NCBI RefSeq assembly: GCF_009363275.1
Contig: NZ_CP045324.1
Coordinates: 1,178,001-1,242,000 of the forward strand
Origin: Marinobacter sp. THAF197a
GTDB lineage: Bacteria; Pseudomonadota; Gammaproteobacteria; Pseudomonadales; Oleiphilaceae
Length of the DNA: 64,000 bases
Direction of reading: 5' to 3'
In this document: one piece after another, positions 1-7,601 of the stretch
How the letters are laid out: every line of letters starts with the position of its first letter
Numbering within the stretch: the stretch's first letter is position 1
Translations under genes and position numbers: made by a program
Notes under the pieces: generated by a model
Database searches by the model: none
Told to the model about the DNA's origin: nothing
What the model saw: the letters and a program-made list of their open reading frames with translations, nothing else

Positions 1-886
1 CATTTTCCATTTCCAGCCGGCGTTTCAGGCTCTCTACTTCTTCCAGTGCTGACTGCAGTTCCTTCTGGGCTTGCAGTCTGGCGGAGATGTCCCGGAACAC
101 CACAACCGCACCCACCGGGTGGCCGTTGTCCATGATCGGGGTGCTGGTGTACTCCACCGGAAACCCGGTGCCGTCTTTGCGCCAGAACCAGTCGTCGCCA
201 ACGCGCTTGATGCTGCCATCCCGGAAAGCGCCGTAGATGGGGCATTCTTTCAGTGGGAACAGGCTGCCGTCTTCGTGGGAGTGATGCACAACACGGTGTA
301 TCACGCGCCCCATGAGTTCATCCATGCGCCAGCCCAGCATGCGCTCGGCGGCGGGATTGGCGAAGGTGGTGCGGCCTTCGGCGTCCACCCCGTAAATGCC
401 TTCGCCAACGGCGTGGAGAATCAGCTGGTTCTCCCGCTCCATATCCTTGAACAGCTCTTCCACTCGTCGCCACTCCAGCAGGCCACCCCGGTGGTAGTGA
501 TTGGCTTCGTGGCGTTCGCGCAGGGTTCTCAATTGTCGCCGATCACGCAGGAGCAGTAGCAGGGTTTGCGCTTCTGCCTCGCCCACGCAGGAAGAAGAAA
601 TTTCCAGTTCAACCGTGTGGCCATCCCGGTGTTTCAGGTGGAAATCACGGCTCCAGCTGTGGCTGCGGAACAGGGTTTCTTCGGTGAAATTGATCAGCTG
701 GGGCCGCTGGTCAGCAAACAGCTGGGTACATGCCATGTTGGCAATGGATTGTCGGTCGGTGCCGGCCATTCGTGCCATGGCGCTGTTGGCGGAGAGGATC
801 AGGTCCTGGCCCGCATCTACCAGAAGGGCAGCCTCTGGCAGGTGGTTGATCCATTGGTGTGTTTCCATGCGTTCGGGCTGGTTCAT
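1..886 (-). CDS. PAS-domain sigma-54-dependent transcriptional activator (C-terminus beyond window)
   Basis: The gene runs off the left edge; 295 N-terminal residues are visible. The start at 886 has GGAGG a few bases upstream. Residues about 10-110 and 140-255 look like two PAS folds; the second has the classic GEGIYGVD and FANPAAERMLGW stretches and ends in VVVFRDIS. It is followed by a coiled linker with EVESLKRRLEMEN, the signature that normally leads into the AAA+ core of FhlA/NtrC-class sigma-54 activators. The AAA+ and DNA-binding domains are not visible, so the class is inferred from this linker. A sigma-54 promoter sits between this gene and the divergent cyanate operon, which supports the class and makes this gene the likely regulator of that operon. 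It could alternatively be a PAS sensor kinase, but the linker argues against that. Confidence 0.75.
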   Translation of the reverse strand, partial: MNQPERMETHQWINHLPEAALLVDAGQDLILSANSAMARMAGTDRQSIANMACTQLFADQRPQLINFTEETLFRSHSWSRDFHLKHRDGHTVELEISSSCVGEAEAQTLLLLLRDRRQLRTLRERHEANHYHRGGLLEWRRVEELFKDMERENQLILHAVGEGIYGVDAEGRTTFANPAAERMLGWRMDELMGRVIHRVVHHSHEDGSLFPLKECPIYGAFRDGSIKRVGDDWFWRKDGTGFPVEYTSTPIMDNGHPVGAVVVFRDISARLQAQKELQSALEEVESLKRRLEMEN

Positions 887-936
887 GCCGGGCCTCCGCT
901 TGAGTGACGGTAAATGCCAAACAAAGCCTGTGCCAA

Positions 937-991
937 CTACGAAAAATCGAAGCGCTCACTACGATAAATCGTGCATTGCGAAATTTCGTAG
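937..991. promoter_or_regulatory. Three copies of TACGA-N4-TCGTA-like palindrome, probable enhancer sites
   Basis: Three imperfect palindromes lie at 938-951, 960-973 and 977-990: TACGA-AAAA-TCGAA, TACGA-TAAA-TCGTG and TGCGA-AATT-TCGTA. Their centres are 22 and 17 bases apart. They lie about 95-145 bases upstream of the expected start of transcription from the sigma-54 promoter, which is the usual place for activator enhancer sites. They do not match the NtrC consensus. Binding by the divergent activator is inference. Confidence 0.6.
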
Positions 992-1058
992 TGCACCTGG
1001 TTAGCATGAGTTTGTATTAAGCCCCATAAAAACAATGAGGTAGAGGTTTTAATAAAGT

Positions 1059-1075
1059 TGGCACGAACCCCGCAA
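1059..1075 (+). promoter_or_regulatory. Sigma-54 (RpoN) -24/-12 promoter of the cyn operon
   Basis: TGGCACG followed by AACCC and CGCA matches the sigma-54 consensus TGGCAC-N5-TTGCW except for the first two bases of the -12 box. The invariant GG (1060-1061) and GC (1072-1073) are exactly 12 bases apart. The predicted transcript start is near 1085, about 105 bases before the cynA start codon. Confidence 0.8.
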
Positions 1076-1189
1076 TAGTCATCTCAGAACGTGCTGTTTG
1101 CCAAGGCCAAATCCTGGCCGGGCAGAACCAGAGTCTTAGTTGCACCGCAAGAGTGCAAAAAAACTATCTGAGAGTAGGGAGAGTGCACC

Positions 1190-2614
1190 ATGACAACCAA
1201 AAGCCTTGGAAACCCGTTTGACGGCGACCAGTCACTGATCCACGCGAAAACCTGTGGTTGCCCGGAATGCAAGCCTGGTGACGGCCTGCCGTCTGTATCG
1301 CTGAACCTTCGTGAGACTGCGGGCGAGCAAGCCACAGGCTCTACGGCCGGGATGGATTCCGAAGCCATGATGGACCGCGCCATCGAAAGCGCCGTGGTGC
1401 GTTCGGTGTTCGGTCACAACGATCACAGTCGCCGCAGCTTCATGAAGATGATGGGGGCAGGCACCGCAGCGGCATTGCTGGGCTCTGTGTTCCCCATGGA
1501 TAAAGCCAAGGCGGCGGTGAAGGAATCTCTGGGCAAGCTGGAAAAAACCAAACTGAACGTTGGCTTTGTGCCGATCACCTGCGCCACGCCCATCATTATG
1601 GCCGCTCCGATGGGGTTTTATGAGCGCTATGGCCTGGACGTCACCGTCACCAAAACGGCGGGTTGGGCCGTGGCTCGGGACAAGTCTCTGGCGGGTGAAT
1701 ATGACGCCTCACACATGCTCACTCCCATGCCCCTGGCCATGACCATGGGCGCCGGTTCCACGCCGGAGCCGTTCATCATGCCAGCGGTTGAGAACATCAA
1801 CGGCCAGGCGATCGTGCTGCACGTGGACCACATGGACAAGCGCGACCCGAAGCAGTGGAAAGGCTTCAAATTCGGGGTGCCGTTCGAGTATTCCATGCAC
1901 AACTTCCTGTTGCGCTATTACCTGGCTGAAAACGGTATTGATCCGGATAAAGACGTTCAGATCCGGGTGGTTCCGCCACCTGAGATGGTGGCCAACCTGC
2001 GCGCCGGCAACCTGGATGGCTACCTGTCACCAGACCCGTTCAACCAGCGAGCGGTATGGGAGAAGGTCGGCTTCATTCATATGCTCACCAAGGATATCTG
2101 GGAAGGGCACCCCTGCTGCGCCTTCGCCTGCAGCCAGAAATTTGCCAGCCAGAACCCGAACACCTACGGCGCTTTGTTGCGCGCCATCATCGACGCCACC
2201 CAGTACTCCAATGAGCCTGAAAATCGCAAAGAGATCGCCGAGGCCATTGCCCCCCGAAACTACCTGAACCAGCCGGTGCCGGTGATCCAGCAGGTGCTGA
2301 CCGGCCGATACGCCGATGGCCTGGGCGAGGTGCAGAACGTGCCGGACCGCATCGACTTCGACCCGTTCCCCTGGCACTCCATGGGCGTTTGGATTCTTAC
2401 CCAGATGAAACGCTGGGGCTACATCGAGGGCGATGTGGATTACAAAGGCATCGCTGAGCAGGTCTACCTGGCGGGTGAAACCGGCAAGCTGATGCGTGAG
2501 ATGGGTTATACGGCACCCACCGAGACCTACAAAACCCACACCATCATGGGCAAAACCTTCGATCCGGAAACCCCGGAAGAGTATGCCCGCAGCTTTGCCA
2601 TCGGGAGGATTTGA
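1190..2614 (+). CDS. cynA: Cyanate/nitrate-type ABC transporter substrate-binding protein (CynA/NrtA/CmpA family)
   Basis: This 474-residue periplasmic solute-binding protein belongs to the NrtA/CmpA/CynA group, which takes up nitrate, bicarbonate or cyanate. A twin-arginine export signal is visible at residues 81-108 (RRSFMKMMGAG followed by an Ala-rich core and AKA). It is preceded by an unusual 80-residue leader with a Cys cluster CGCPEC at residues 22-27. The mature part has the family's LNVGFVPITCATPIIMAAPMGFYERYGLDV-like opening. The start has an AGGGAGAG ribosome site. It is the first gene of a four-gene run with permease, ATPase and cyanase, so cyanate is the likeliest substrate. Nitrate or nitrite cannot be excluded from sequence alone. 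Confidence 0.85.
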   Translation: MTTKSLGNPFDGDQSLIHAKTCGCPECKPGDGLPSVSLNLRETAGEQATGSTAGMDSEAMMDRAIESAVVRSVFGHNDHSRRSFMKMMGAGTAAALLGSVFPMDKAKAAVKESLGKLEKTKLNVGFVPITCATPIIMAAPMGFYERYGLDVTVTKTAGWAVARDKSLAGEYDASHMLTPMPLAMTMGAGSTPEPFIMPAVENINGQAIVLHVDHMDKRDPKQWKGFKFGVPFEYSMHNFLLRYYLAENGIDPDKDVQIRVVPPPEMVANLRAGNLDGYLSPDPFNQRAVWEKVGFIHMLTKDIWEGHPCCAFACSQKFASQNPNTYGALLRAIIDATQYSNEPENRKEIAEAIAPRNYLNQPVPVIQQVLTGRYADGLGEVQNVPDRIDFDPFPWHSMGVWILTQMKRWGYIEGDVDYKGIAEQVYLAGETGKLMREMGYTAPTETYKTHTIMGKTFDPETPEEYARSFAIGRI

Positions 2615-2616
2615 TC

Positions 2617-3444
2617 ATGGCCTCGTTGAATGTGAGGGCAGCACTGCTGTCGGTGTCTTTCCTGATTCTGGCTTTGGGTATGTGGGAAATGGCCACACAG
2701 CCCCCGGCCGCTCAGGAAGCCATGTCGGAGTATGAACTGCTGATGGGCGGTGCGGACCAGGAATCCCGTGTGCCGCCACCCACGGCGGTTCTCAAGGTGG
2801 CCTGGGCTGAATTGTCCAACCCGTTCTACGACGCGGGTGCCAATGATAAAGGTATCGGCATTCAGTTGGCCTACTCGGTTTACCGGGTGCTGACGGGGTA
2901 TCTGGCGGCCATGGCGATTGCCCTGCCATTGGGCTTTCTGATTGGCATGTCGCCGCTGATGTACAAGGCGCTCAACCCGTACATTCAGGTGCTTCGGCCC
3001 ATCTCGCCCCTGGCCTGGATGCCGCTGGCCCTGTTCATTATCCAGGATTCGGATGCGTCGGCCATCTTCGTGATCTTCATCTGTTCCATCTGGCCTATGT
3101 TGCTGAACACCGCCTTCGGCGTGGCGAACGTGCGCTCGGACTGGGTCAACGTGGCGCGCACCCACGAGCTCAATCCGTTCAAGACGGCGATTACGGTGAT
3201 TCTGCCCGCAGCAGCACCAACCATCCTCACCGGTATGCGCATCTCCATCGGCATCGCCTGGCTGGTGATTGTGGCGGCGGAAATGCTCGTGGGCGGCACC
3301 GGTATTGGTTACTACGTGTGGAACGAGTGGAACAACCTCGACCTCGCCAGTGTGATCTTCTCCATCCTGATGATCGGGGTGGTGGGCATGCTGCTGGACC
3401 TGGCTCTGGGCAAGGCTCAGAAGCTGGTTGAATACAAAGAATGA
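2617..3444 (+). CDS. cynB: Cyanate ABC transporter permease (CynB/NrtB family)
   Basis: This 275-residue inner-membrane permease belongs to the binding-protein-dependent transport family (NrtB/SsuC/TauC type). I place the start at the ATG at 2617, behind GGGAGG, rather than an in-frame TTG six bases earlier that overlaps the cynA stop. An N-terminal membrane segment is followed by a periplasmic stretch of about 60 residues, then several hydrophobic helices from about residue 85. The cytoplasmic coupling loop reads NVARTHELNPFKTAITVILPAAAPTILTGMR (about 180-210), the EAA motif region that contacts the ATPase. It follows cynA directly and is surely cotranscribed. Confidence 0.88.
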   Translation: MASLNVRAALLSVSFLILALGMWEMATQPPAAQEAMSEYELLMGGADQESRVPPPTAVLKVAWAELSNPFYDAGANDKGIGIQLAYSVYRVLTGYLAAMAIALPLGFLIGMSPLMYKALNPYIQVLRPISPLAWMPLALFIIQDSDASAIFVIFICSIWPMLLNTAFGVANVRSDWVNVARTHELNPFKTAITVILPAAAPTILTGMRISIGIAWLVIVAAEMLVGGTGIGYYVWNEWNNLDLASVIFSILMIGVVGMLLDLALGKAQKLVEYKE

Positions 3445-3501
3445 TCGGGCAGGGCGCCACTGAGCTGGCGCCCGCCAGAACCCTCCGACTGGAGAAGTGT
3501 T

Positions 3502-4410
3502 ATGAGTAAGTCATTTCTGGAAGTAGATGGATTGTCGAAGGTATACCCGGGCGGGCAGGGCGGTGAGTTGACGGTCTTCGAAGATATCCGATTCGCCCTT
3601 CAGAAAGGTGAGTTTGTGTGCATCATCGGCCATTCCGGCTGCGGCAAATCCACCATCCTGAACGTGTTGGCTGGCCTGGATGAGGCCAGTACCGGCAACG
3701 TGGTGATGAACGGCAAGGAAGTGAAAGGCCCGGGCCTGGAGCGCGGCGTGGTGTTTCAGAACTACAGCCTGCTGCCCTGGAAAACCGCTCTGAACAACAT
3801 CATCTTTGGGGTAAAGGCTCGCTGGCCCAGCTGGTCCAAAGAGAAGGTGCGAGAGCACAGCGAGCGCTACCTGAAAATGGTCGGCCTGGACCACGCCATG
3901 GACCGCAAGCCCTCCCAGCTGTCTGGCGGTATGCGCCAGCGAGTGAGCATCGCCCGCGCCTTCGCCACCCAGCCCGAGCTGCTGTTGCTGGATGAACCCT
4001 TCGGCGCTTTGGATGCCCTCACCCGCGGGGTGATTCAGGACGAGCTGGTAAAAATCTGGGAAGAAACCCGCCAGACCGTGTTCATGATCACCCACGATGT
4101 GGATGAGGCCATTCTGCTGTCTGACCGCATCTTCCTGATGTCCAACGGCCCCAACGCCCGCATCGCCGAGAGTGTGAAGGTAAACCTGCCGCACCCGCGC
4201 TCCCGGGCCACCATTTTCCAGAACCCTGCCCATCAAAAGATCCGGCATTACCTGGTGGATTTTCTGGTGAATCGCAGTGGCTCAGCGCTGCCGGAGCAGG
4301 ATGGCAGCCCGAGAGTAGTAGACCCCAGCACCGATGAGCTGACGCCCGACCCGGCGCCGGCCGAATCCGAGACCAAGACCGAAACCACCGCGAGAGCGGT
4401 GAATGCTTGA
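3502..4410 (+). CDS. cynD: Cyanate ABC transporter ATP-binding protein (CynD/NrtD family)
   Basis: ABC ATPase of 302 residues that powers uptake with CynA and CynB. Walker A is GHSGCGKS at 43-50, the Q-loop is in VVFQNYSLLPW near 86, the signature is LSGGMRQR at 140-147, Walker B is LLLDEP at 161-166 and the switch His is at about 198. The family core ends near residue 255. The last 45 residues are a Pro/Asp/Glu/Thr-rich tail not needed for the ATPase fold, of unknown role. A 57-base gap separates it from cynB and it overlaps the region just before cynS, consistent with one operon. No second substrate-binding domain is fused, which marks it as NrtD/CynD rather than NrtC. Confidence 0.88.
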   Translation: MSKSFLEVDGLSKVYPGGQGGELTVFEDIRFALQKGEFVCIIGHSGCGKSTILNVLAGLDEASTGNVVMNGKEVKGPGLERGVVFQNYSLLPWKTALNNIIFGVKARWPSWSKEKVREHSERYLKMVGLDHAMDRKPSQLSGGMRQRVSIARAFATQPELLLLDEPFGALDALTRGVIQDELVKIWEETRQTVFMITHDVDEAILLSDRIFLMSNGPNARIAESVKVNLPHPRSRATIFQNPAHQKIRHYLVDFLVNRSGSALPEQDGSPRVVDPSTDELTPDPAPAESETKTETTARAVNA

Positions 4411-4438
4411 TGTTGATTGTCCACAAGAGGAAATAACC

Positions 4439-4882
4439 ATGATGAACAAAGAACTGATGACCGCAAAAATCCTGGAAGCCAAGGTTGCCAAGGGCATGAC
4501 CTGGGAAGCCATTGCTGAATCCATTGGTATGTCGCCGGTGTTCACCACCTCAGCCTGCCTGGGCATGAACAGCTTCACCGAAGACAAGGCGTTCGCCCTG
4601 TGCGAAACCCTGGGCCTGGACAAGCCGGTGGCAGAAGCATTGCAGGTGTGCCCGAAGAAAGCCTGGGAAGGCGGTGTGCCCCAGGACCCGCTGATCTACC
4701 GTTTGTACGAGATTGTGGGTGTGTATGGCGACACCATGAAGGAGCTGATCCATGAGAAATTTGGTGATGGCATTATGAGTGCGATTGATTTCACCATGGA
4801 TATCGAGAAGGAGGAGAATCCCAAGGGTGACCGTGTGGTGGTTACACTGAACGGGAAGTTCCTGCCTTACAAAGCCTGGTAA
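4439..4882 (+). CDS. cynS: Cyanate hydratase (cyanase)
   Basis: Cyanase turns cyanate and bicarbonate into ammonia and carbon dioxide (via carbamate) and works as a decamer in the cytoplasm. The predicted protein has 147 residues, slightly shorter than the 156 of E. coli. The catalytic Arg, Glu and Ser are all present: Arg88 and Glu91 in PLIYRLYE and Ser114 in KFGDGIMSAIDF. The C-terminal TLNGKFLPYKAW matches the family. I choose the ATG at 4439 (followed at once by a second ATG) because AGAGGA lies just upstream; an in-frame ATG at 4403 would overlap cynD and lacks a site. It is the last gene of the cyn operon and tells us the transporter's substrate. Confidence 0.95.
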   Translation: MMNKELMTAKILEAKVAKGMTWEAIAESIGMSPVFTTSACLGMNSFTEDKAFALCETLGLDKPVAEALQVCPKKAWEGGVPQDPLIYRLYEIVGVYGDTMKELIHEKFGDGIMSAIDFTMDIEKEENPKGDRVVVTLNGKFLPYKAW

Positions 4883-4892
4883 TTTTGAGTTT

Positions 4893-5046
4893 GCCCGCTC
4901 CTAGCCTTCTGGTTATGGGGCGGGTACGGGGGGTATGGGGTATTTTTCTTCTGGGAAAAACAACTCGCTTCGCTCAGACATCTTTTTCCCTGCCAGAAAA
5001 ATACCCCACACCCCCCTACCGACGTGCATTACAGGAATGCCGAGGG
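4893..5046 (-). repeat. Palindromic intergenic repeat, copy A (inverted)
   Basis: The arms GGTACGGGGGG (from 4923) and CCCCCCTACC (5011-5020) enclose further pairing segments GGGGTATTTTTCT / AGAAAAATACCCC. The core ACTCGCTTCGCTCAGACATC is the reverse complement of the core in copies B and C. Flanks CTCCTAGCC and ACGTCGG also match those copies in reverse orientation. It can fold into a stem of about 35 base pairs. Confidence 0.8.
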
Positions 5047-5148
5047 TAAAAGCAAAGAAAGCATCCCGAAGTAGCCGTGAGCGTTGCACTGAATCGATCC
5101 TTTCCCTTTCTGAGCGCAAAACCTACAAGGGCTTTTATCAAGCGGATA

Positions 5149-5334
5149 CCCGCCAATGCCCGTCGGCGCGGGGTGGTTGTTGGATTTTTTGCCGGAAAAA
5201 GATGTCTGAGCGAAGCGAGTTGTTTTTCCAAAAAAAATCCAACAGCCACCCCGCAAGCCCGCCCGCAAACCGGAAGGCTCGGAGCCCAAGCCAGACGGTA
5301 CCCGCAAAACCAGCAGGCTAGGAGCCCAAGCCAA
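5149..5334 (+). repeat. Palindromic intergenic repeat, copy B
   Basis: The stem arms are GGGGTGG...GTTGGATTTTTT...GGAAAAA (5170-5200) and TTTTTCC...AAAAAATCCAAC...CCACCCC (5223-5252), around the core GATGTCTGAGCGAAGCGAG. Bases 5149-5290 are about 95 percent identical to copy C at 7174-7316. The right part carries two GGCTNGGAGCCCAAGCC direct repeats up to the ilvD stop codon. Confidence 0.85.
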
Positions 5335-5335
5335 A

Positions 5336-7012
5336 CTACGGCAGGTCAGTAACGGCCCCCGTAGATGCAGAGCTGACCACCCGGGCATACTTGGCGAGAA
5401 CGCCACGAGTAAACCTTGGTGCCGGTGGCGTCCAGGCCTTGCGGCGTTTCTCCATTTCCTCTTCAGAGATCTCCAGGATGATGGAGTTGTTGACCGCATC
5501 AATGGTAATGGTGTCGCTGTCCTCCACCAGGGCAATCGGCCCGCCAACAGCCGCCTCCGGGGTGATGTGGCCGACCACAAAGCCGTGGCTGCCGCCTGAG
5601 AAACGGCCGTCGGTGATCAGTGCAACATCGCTGCCCAGGCCCTTGCCCATGATGGCGGAGGTGGGACTGAGCATTTCCCGCATGCCGGGGCCGCCTTTGG
5701 GGCCTTCGTAGCGGATGACCAGCACATCGCCGGCGACCACGGTGCCGTCGAGAATGCTTTCCTGGGCTTCTTCTTCGGAGTGGAACACCCGTGCCCGGCC
5801 GGAGAAGTGGGTACCTTCTTTACCGGTGATCTTGGCAACGGAGCCTTCCGGTGCCAGGTTACCAAACAGAATGCGTAGATGACTGTCTGCTTTGATGGGG
5901 TTTTCAAAGGTCCGGATGATCTGCTGGTCTTCCGGATAGGGCTCTACGCCAGCCAGGTTTTCGGCCAGTGTTTGTCCGGTCACGGTCATGCAGTCGCCGC
6001 GCAACAGGCCGCGGTCGAGCAGCATTTTCATCAACGGCTGAATGCCGCCAATGGCCACCAGTTCAGACATCATGTAATGGCCGGACGGCCGCAGGTCGGC
6101 CAGTACCGGCACCTGTTTGCCTATGCGCACGAAGTCATCCAGCGACAACTCCACGCCCGCAGTGCTGGCCATGCCCAGCAGGTGCAGCACCGCGTTGGTG
6201 GAACCGCCCAATGCAATGACCACGGTAATCGCATTCTCGAACGCTTCGCGGGTCATAATATCTGAGGGTTTGATGTCAGCATCGATCAGCTTCAGCACCG
6301 CCGCGCCCGCAGCTTCACAATCGGCCAACTTGGTGTCAGACACCGCATTCTGCGCCGAACTGCCCGGCAGGCTCATGCCCATCGCCTCAATGGCCGAGGC
6401 CATGGTGTTGGCGGTATACATACCGCCACAGGAACCCGGCCCGGGAATCGCCGTTTCCTCGATCTGCTTCACCTCAATCAGGTCCATATTGCCGCGGGCA
6501 TGGGCGCCCACTGCTTCGAACACAGAGATAATATCGGTGTGGTTCTCGCCAGGCAGAATGGTGCCGCCATACACAAACACCGACGGCCGATTGAGCCGCG
6601 CCAGCCCCATCAGGCAACCCGGCATGTTCTTGTCACAACCACCAATCGCCACCAGCCCGTCAAAACCCTCACAACCGGCCACGGTCTCAATGGAATCGGC
6701 AATCACCTCCCGCGACACCAGCGAGTACTTCATGCCTTCGGTGCCGTTGGCGATGCCGTCAGAAATTGTGATGGTATTGAAAATCAGGCTCTTACCACCG
6801 GCAGCGTCCGCCCCCTTGGCCGCTTCCCGGGCCAGGCCGTCAATGTGCATATTGCAGGGCGTCAGATTACTCCATGTAGAGGCAATACCCACCTGCGGCT
6901 TCCGAAAGTCCTCATCCTGAAACCCCACCGCACGCAACATCGCGCGACTGGCAGACTTGTTAATGCCATCCACCACCGGTGCGGAATAACGACGTCGTTT
7001 GTCCGTGGCCAT
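5336..7012 (-). CDS. ilvD: Dihydroxy-acid dehydratase
   Basis: This enzyme dehydrates 2,3-dihydroxy-isovalerate and -methylvalerate to the 2-keto acids of valine and isoleucine synthesis. It has 558 residues, the short form typical of [2Fe-2S] enzymes; the E. coli form has about 616. Candidate cluster cysteines are Cys53 (NLTPCN), Cys126 in GGCDKNMPGC and Cys195 in GPGSCGGMYTANTM. The second family signature ALITDGRFSGGSHGFVVGH is near residue 465. I choose the ATG at 7012 because GGGAGG lies 7 bases upstream; an in-frame ATG 36 bases earlier is less likely. It follows ilvGM, but a 316-base gap with repeat copy C lies between them, so it may also have its own promoter. Confidence 0.95.
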   Translation of the reverse strand: MATDKRRRYSAPVVDGINKSASRAMLRAVGFQDEDFRKPQVGIASTWSNLTPCNMHIDGLAREAAKGADAAGGKSLIFNTITISDGIANGTEGMKYSLVSREVIADSIETVAGCEGFDGLVAIGGCDKNMPGCLMGLARLNRPSVFVYGGTILPGENHTDIISVFEAVGAHARGNMDLIEVKQIEETAIPGPGSCGGMYTANTMASAIEAMGMSLPGSSAQNAVSDTKLADCEAAGAAVLKLIDADIKPSDIMTREAFENAITVVIALGGSTNAVLHLLGMASTAGVELSLDDFVRIGKQVPVLADLRPSGHYMMSELVAIGGIQPLMKMLLDRGLLRGDCMTVTGQTLAENLAGVEPYPEDQQIIRTFENPIKADSHLRILFGNLAPEGSVAKITGKEGTHFSGRARVFHSEEEAQESILDGTVVAGDVLVIRYEGPKGGPGMREMLSPTSAIMGKGLGSDVALITDGRFSGGSHGFVVGHITPEAAVGGPIALVEDSDTITIDAVNNSIILEISEEEMEKRRKAWTPPAPRFTRGVLAKYARVVSSASTGAVTDLP

Positions 7013-7328
7013 AAAAGTGCCTCCCATCAAAAGTAAAAAGTCATCCAACCAGCAAAAACCACAAAACCCGGAAGTGCAAGATTTCCAACAAGCGCCGCAG
7101 GCAAAAAATCCCTAGACCAGAAAGGCCCGTCGGTAGTGGGGGCAACACAGGTCTAGGAAGTTTTCCCCGTGAACCCGCCAATGCCCGTCGGCGCGGGGTG
7201 GCTGTTGGATTTTTTGCCGGAAAAAGATGTCTGAGCGAAGCGAGTTGTTTTTCCAAAAAAAATCCAACAGCCACACCGCAAGCCCGCCCGCACAACCGGA
7301 AGTCTGGGAGCCCAATCTCAACGAACCC
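7013..7328. other. Gene-free region between ilvM and ilvD
   Basis: These 316 bases hold repeat copy C (7174-7316) and, nearer ilvD, an inverted pair CCCTAGACC / GGTCTAGG (about 7110-7157) that brackets a GGCCCGTCGGTAGTGGGGG segment resembling one end of the repeat, perhaps a decayed fourth copy. I see no coding sequence. Confidence 0.6.
7174..7316 (+). repeat. Palindromic intergenic repeat, copy C
   Basis: Nearly identical to copy B and in the same orientation, so B and C are direct repeats on either side of ilvD. Differences are a few substitutions and a one-base insertion near 7292. The left arm GGGGTGGCTGTTGGATTTTTT starts at 7195; the right arm ends at about 7277. Confidence 0.85.
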
Positions 7329-7601
7329 CTAAGCCGAACGAACAGCCGCTTGTTCCTGGAGGGCCACATCAACAACCGTATGCAGCTTCTCCAACTGAGA
7401 GCGTAACATGGCAATAGGCCGGCTGCCGGAAAGAGTCAGGGCGATGTCCAGATGATCATCGGCAGACTCCATAGACATACGCGAAATCTGGAAACCCCGA
7501 ACCCGCACCACCTGGCAAAGCCGCTCCAGCGCCGCCGCCTCCTGGTTCATCCGACAGTTCAAGGTATAACTTGGCAAAGCCGTTTGCGCTTGCGGGTTCA
7601 T
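7329..7601 (-). CDS. ilvM: Acetolactate synthase II small (regulatory) subunit
   Basis: A 90-residue ACT-domain protein of the IlvM type, the small subunit that activates IlvG. The visible ACT-like pattern is YTLNCRMNQEAAALERLCQVVRVRGF, then ISRMSM and a second hydrophobic strand HLDIALTLSG. Its start overlaps the ilvG stop by four bases (ATGA), the usual sign of translational coupling between subunits that bind each other. The length fits IlvM rather than the 160-residue IlvN/IlvH type. Confidence 0.88.
   Translation of the reverse strand: MNPQAQTALPSYTLNCRMNQEAAALERLCQVVRVRGFQISRMSMESADDHLDIALTLSGSRPIAMLRSQLEKLHTVVDVALQEQAAVRSA

Larger units (their letters stand above)
4883..5335. other. 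Gene-free region between cynS and ilvD, filled with repeats
   Basis: There is no credible gene in these 453 bases. They contain two copies (one in each orientation) of the long palindromic repeat described separately, plus short direct repeats of the form GGCTNGGAGCCCAAGCC near 5273 and 5320. The hairpins could end transcription from both the cyn operon and ilvD. Confidence 0.7.

Noticed and set aside
4935..5352. Several short open frames on both strands between cynS and ilvD
   Set aside because: They are translations of the palindromic repeat; similar peptides arise from the other copy at 7174, and none has a ribosome site.
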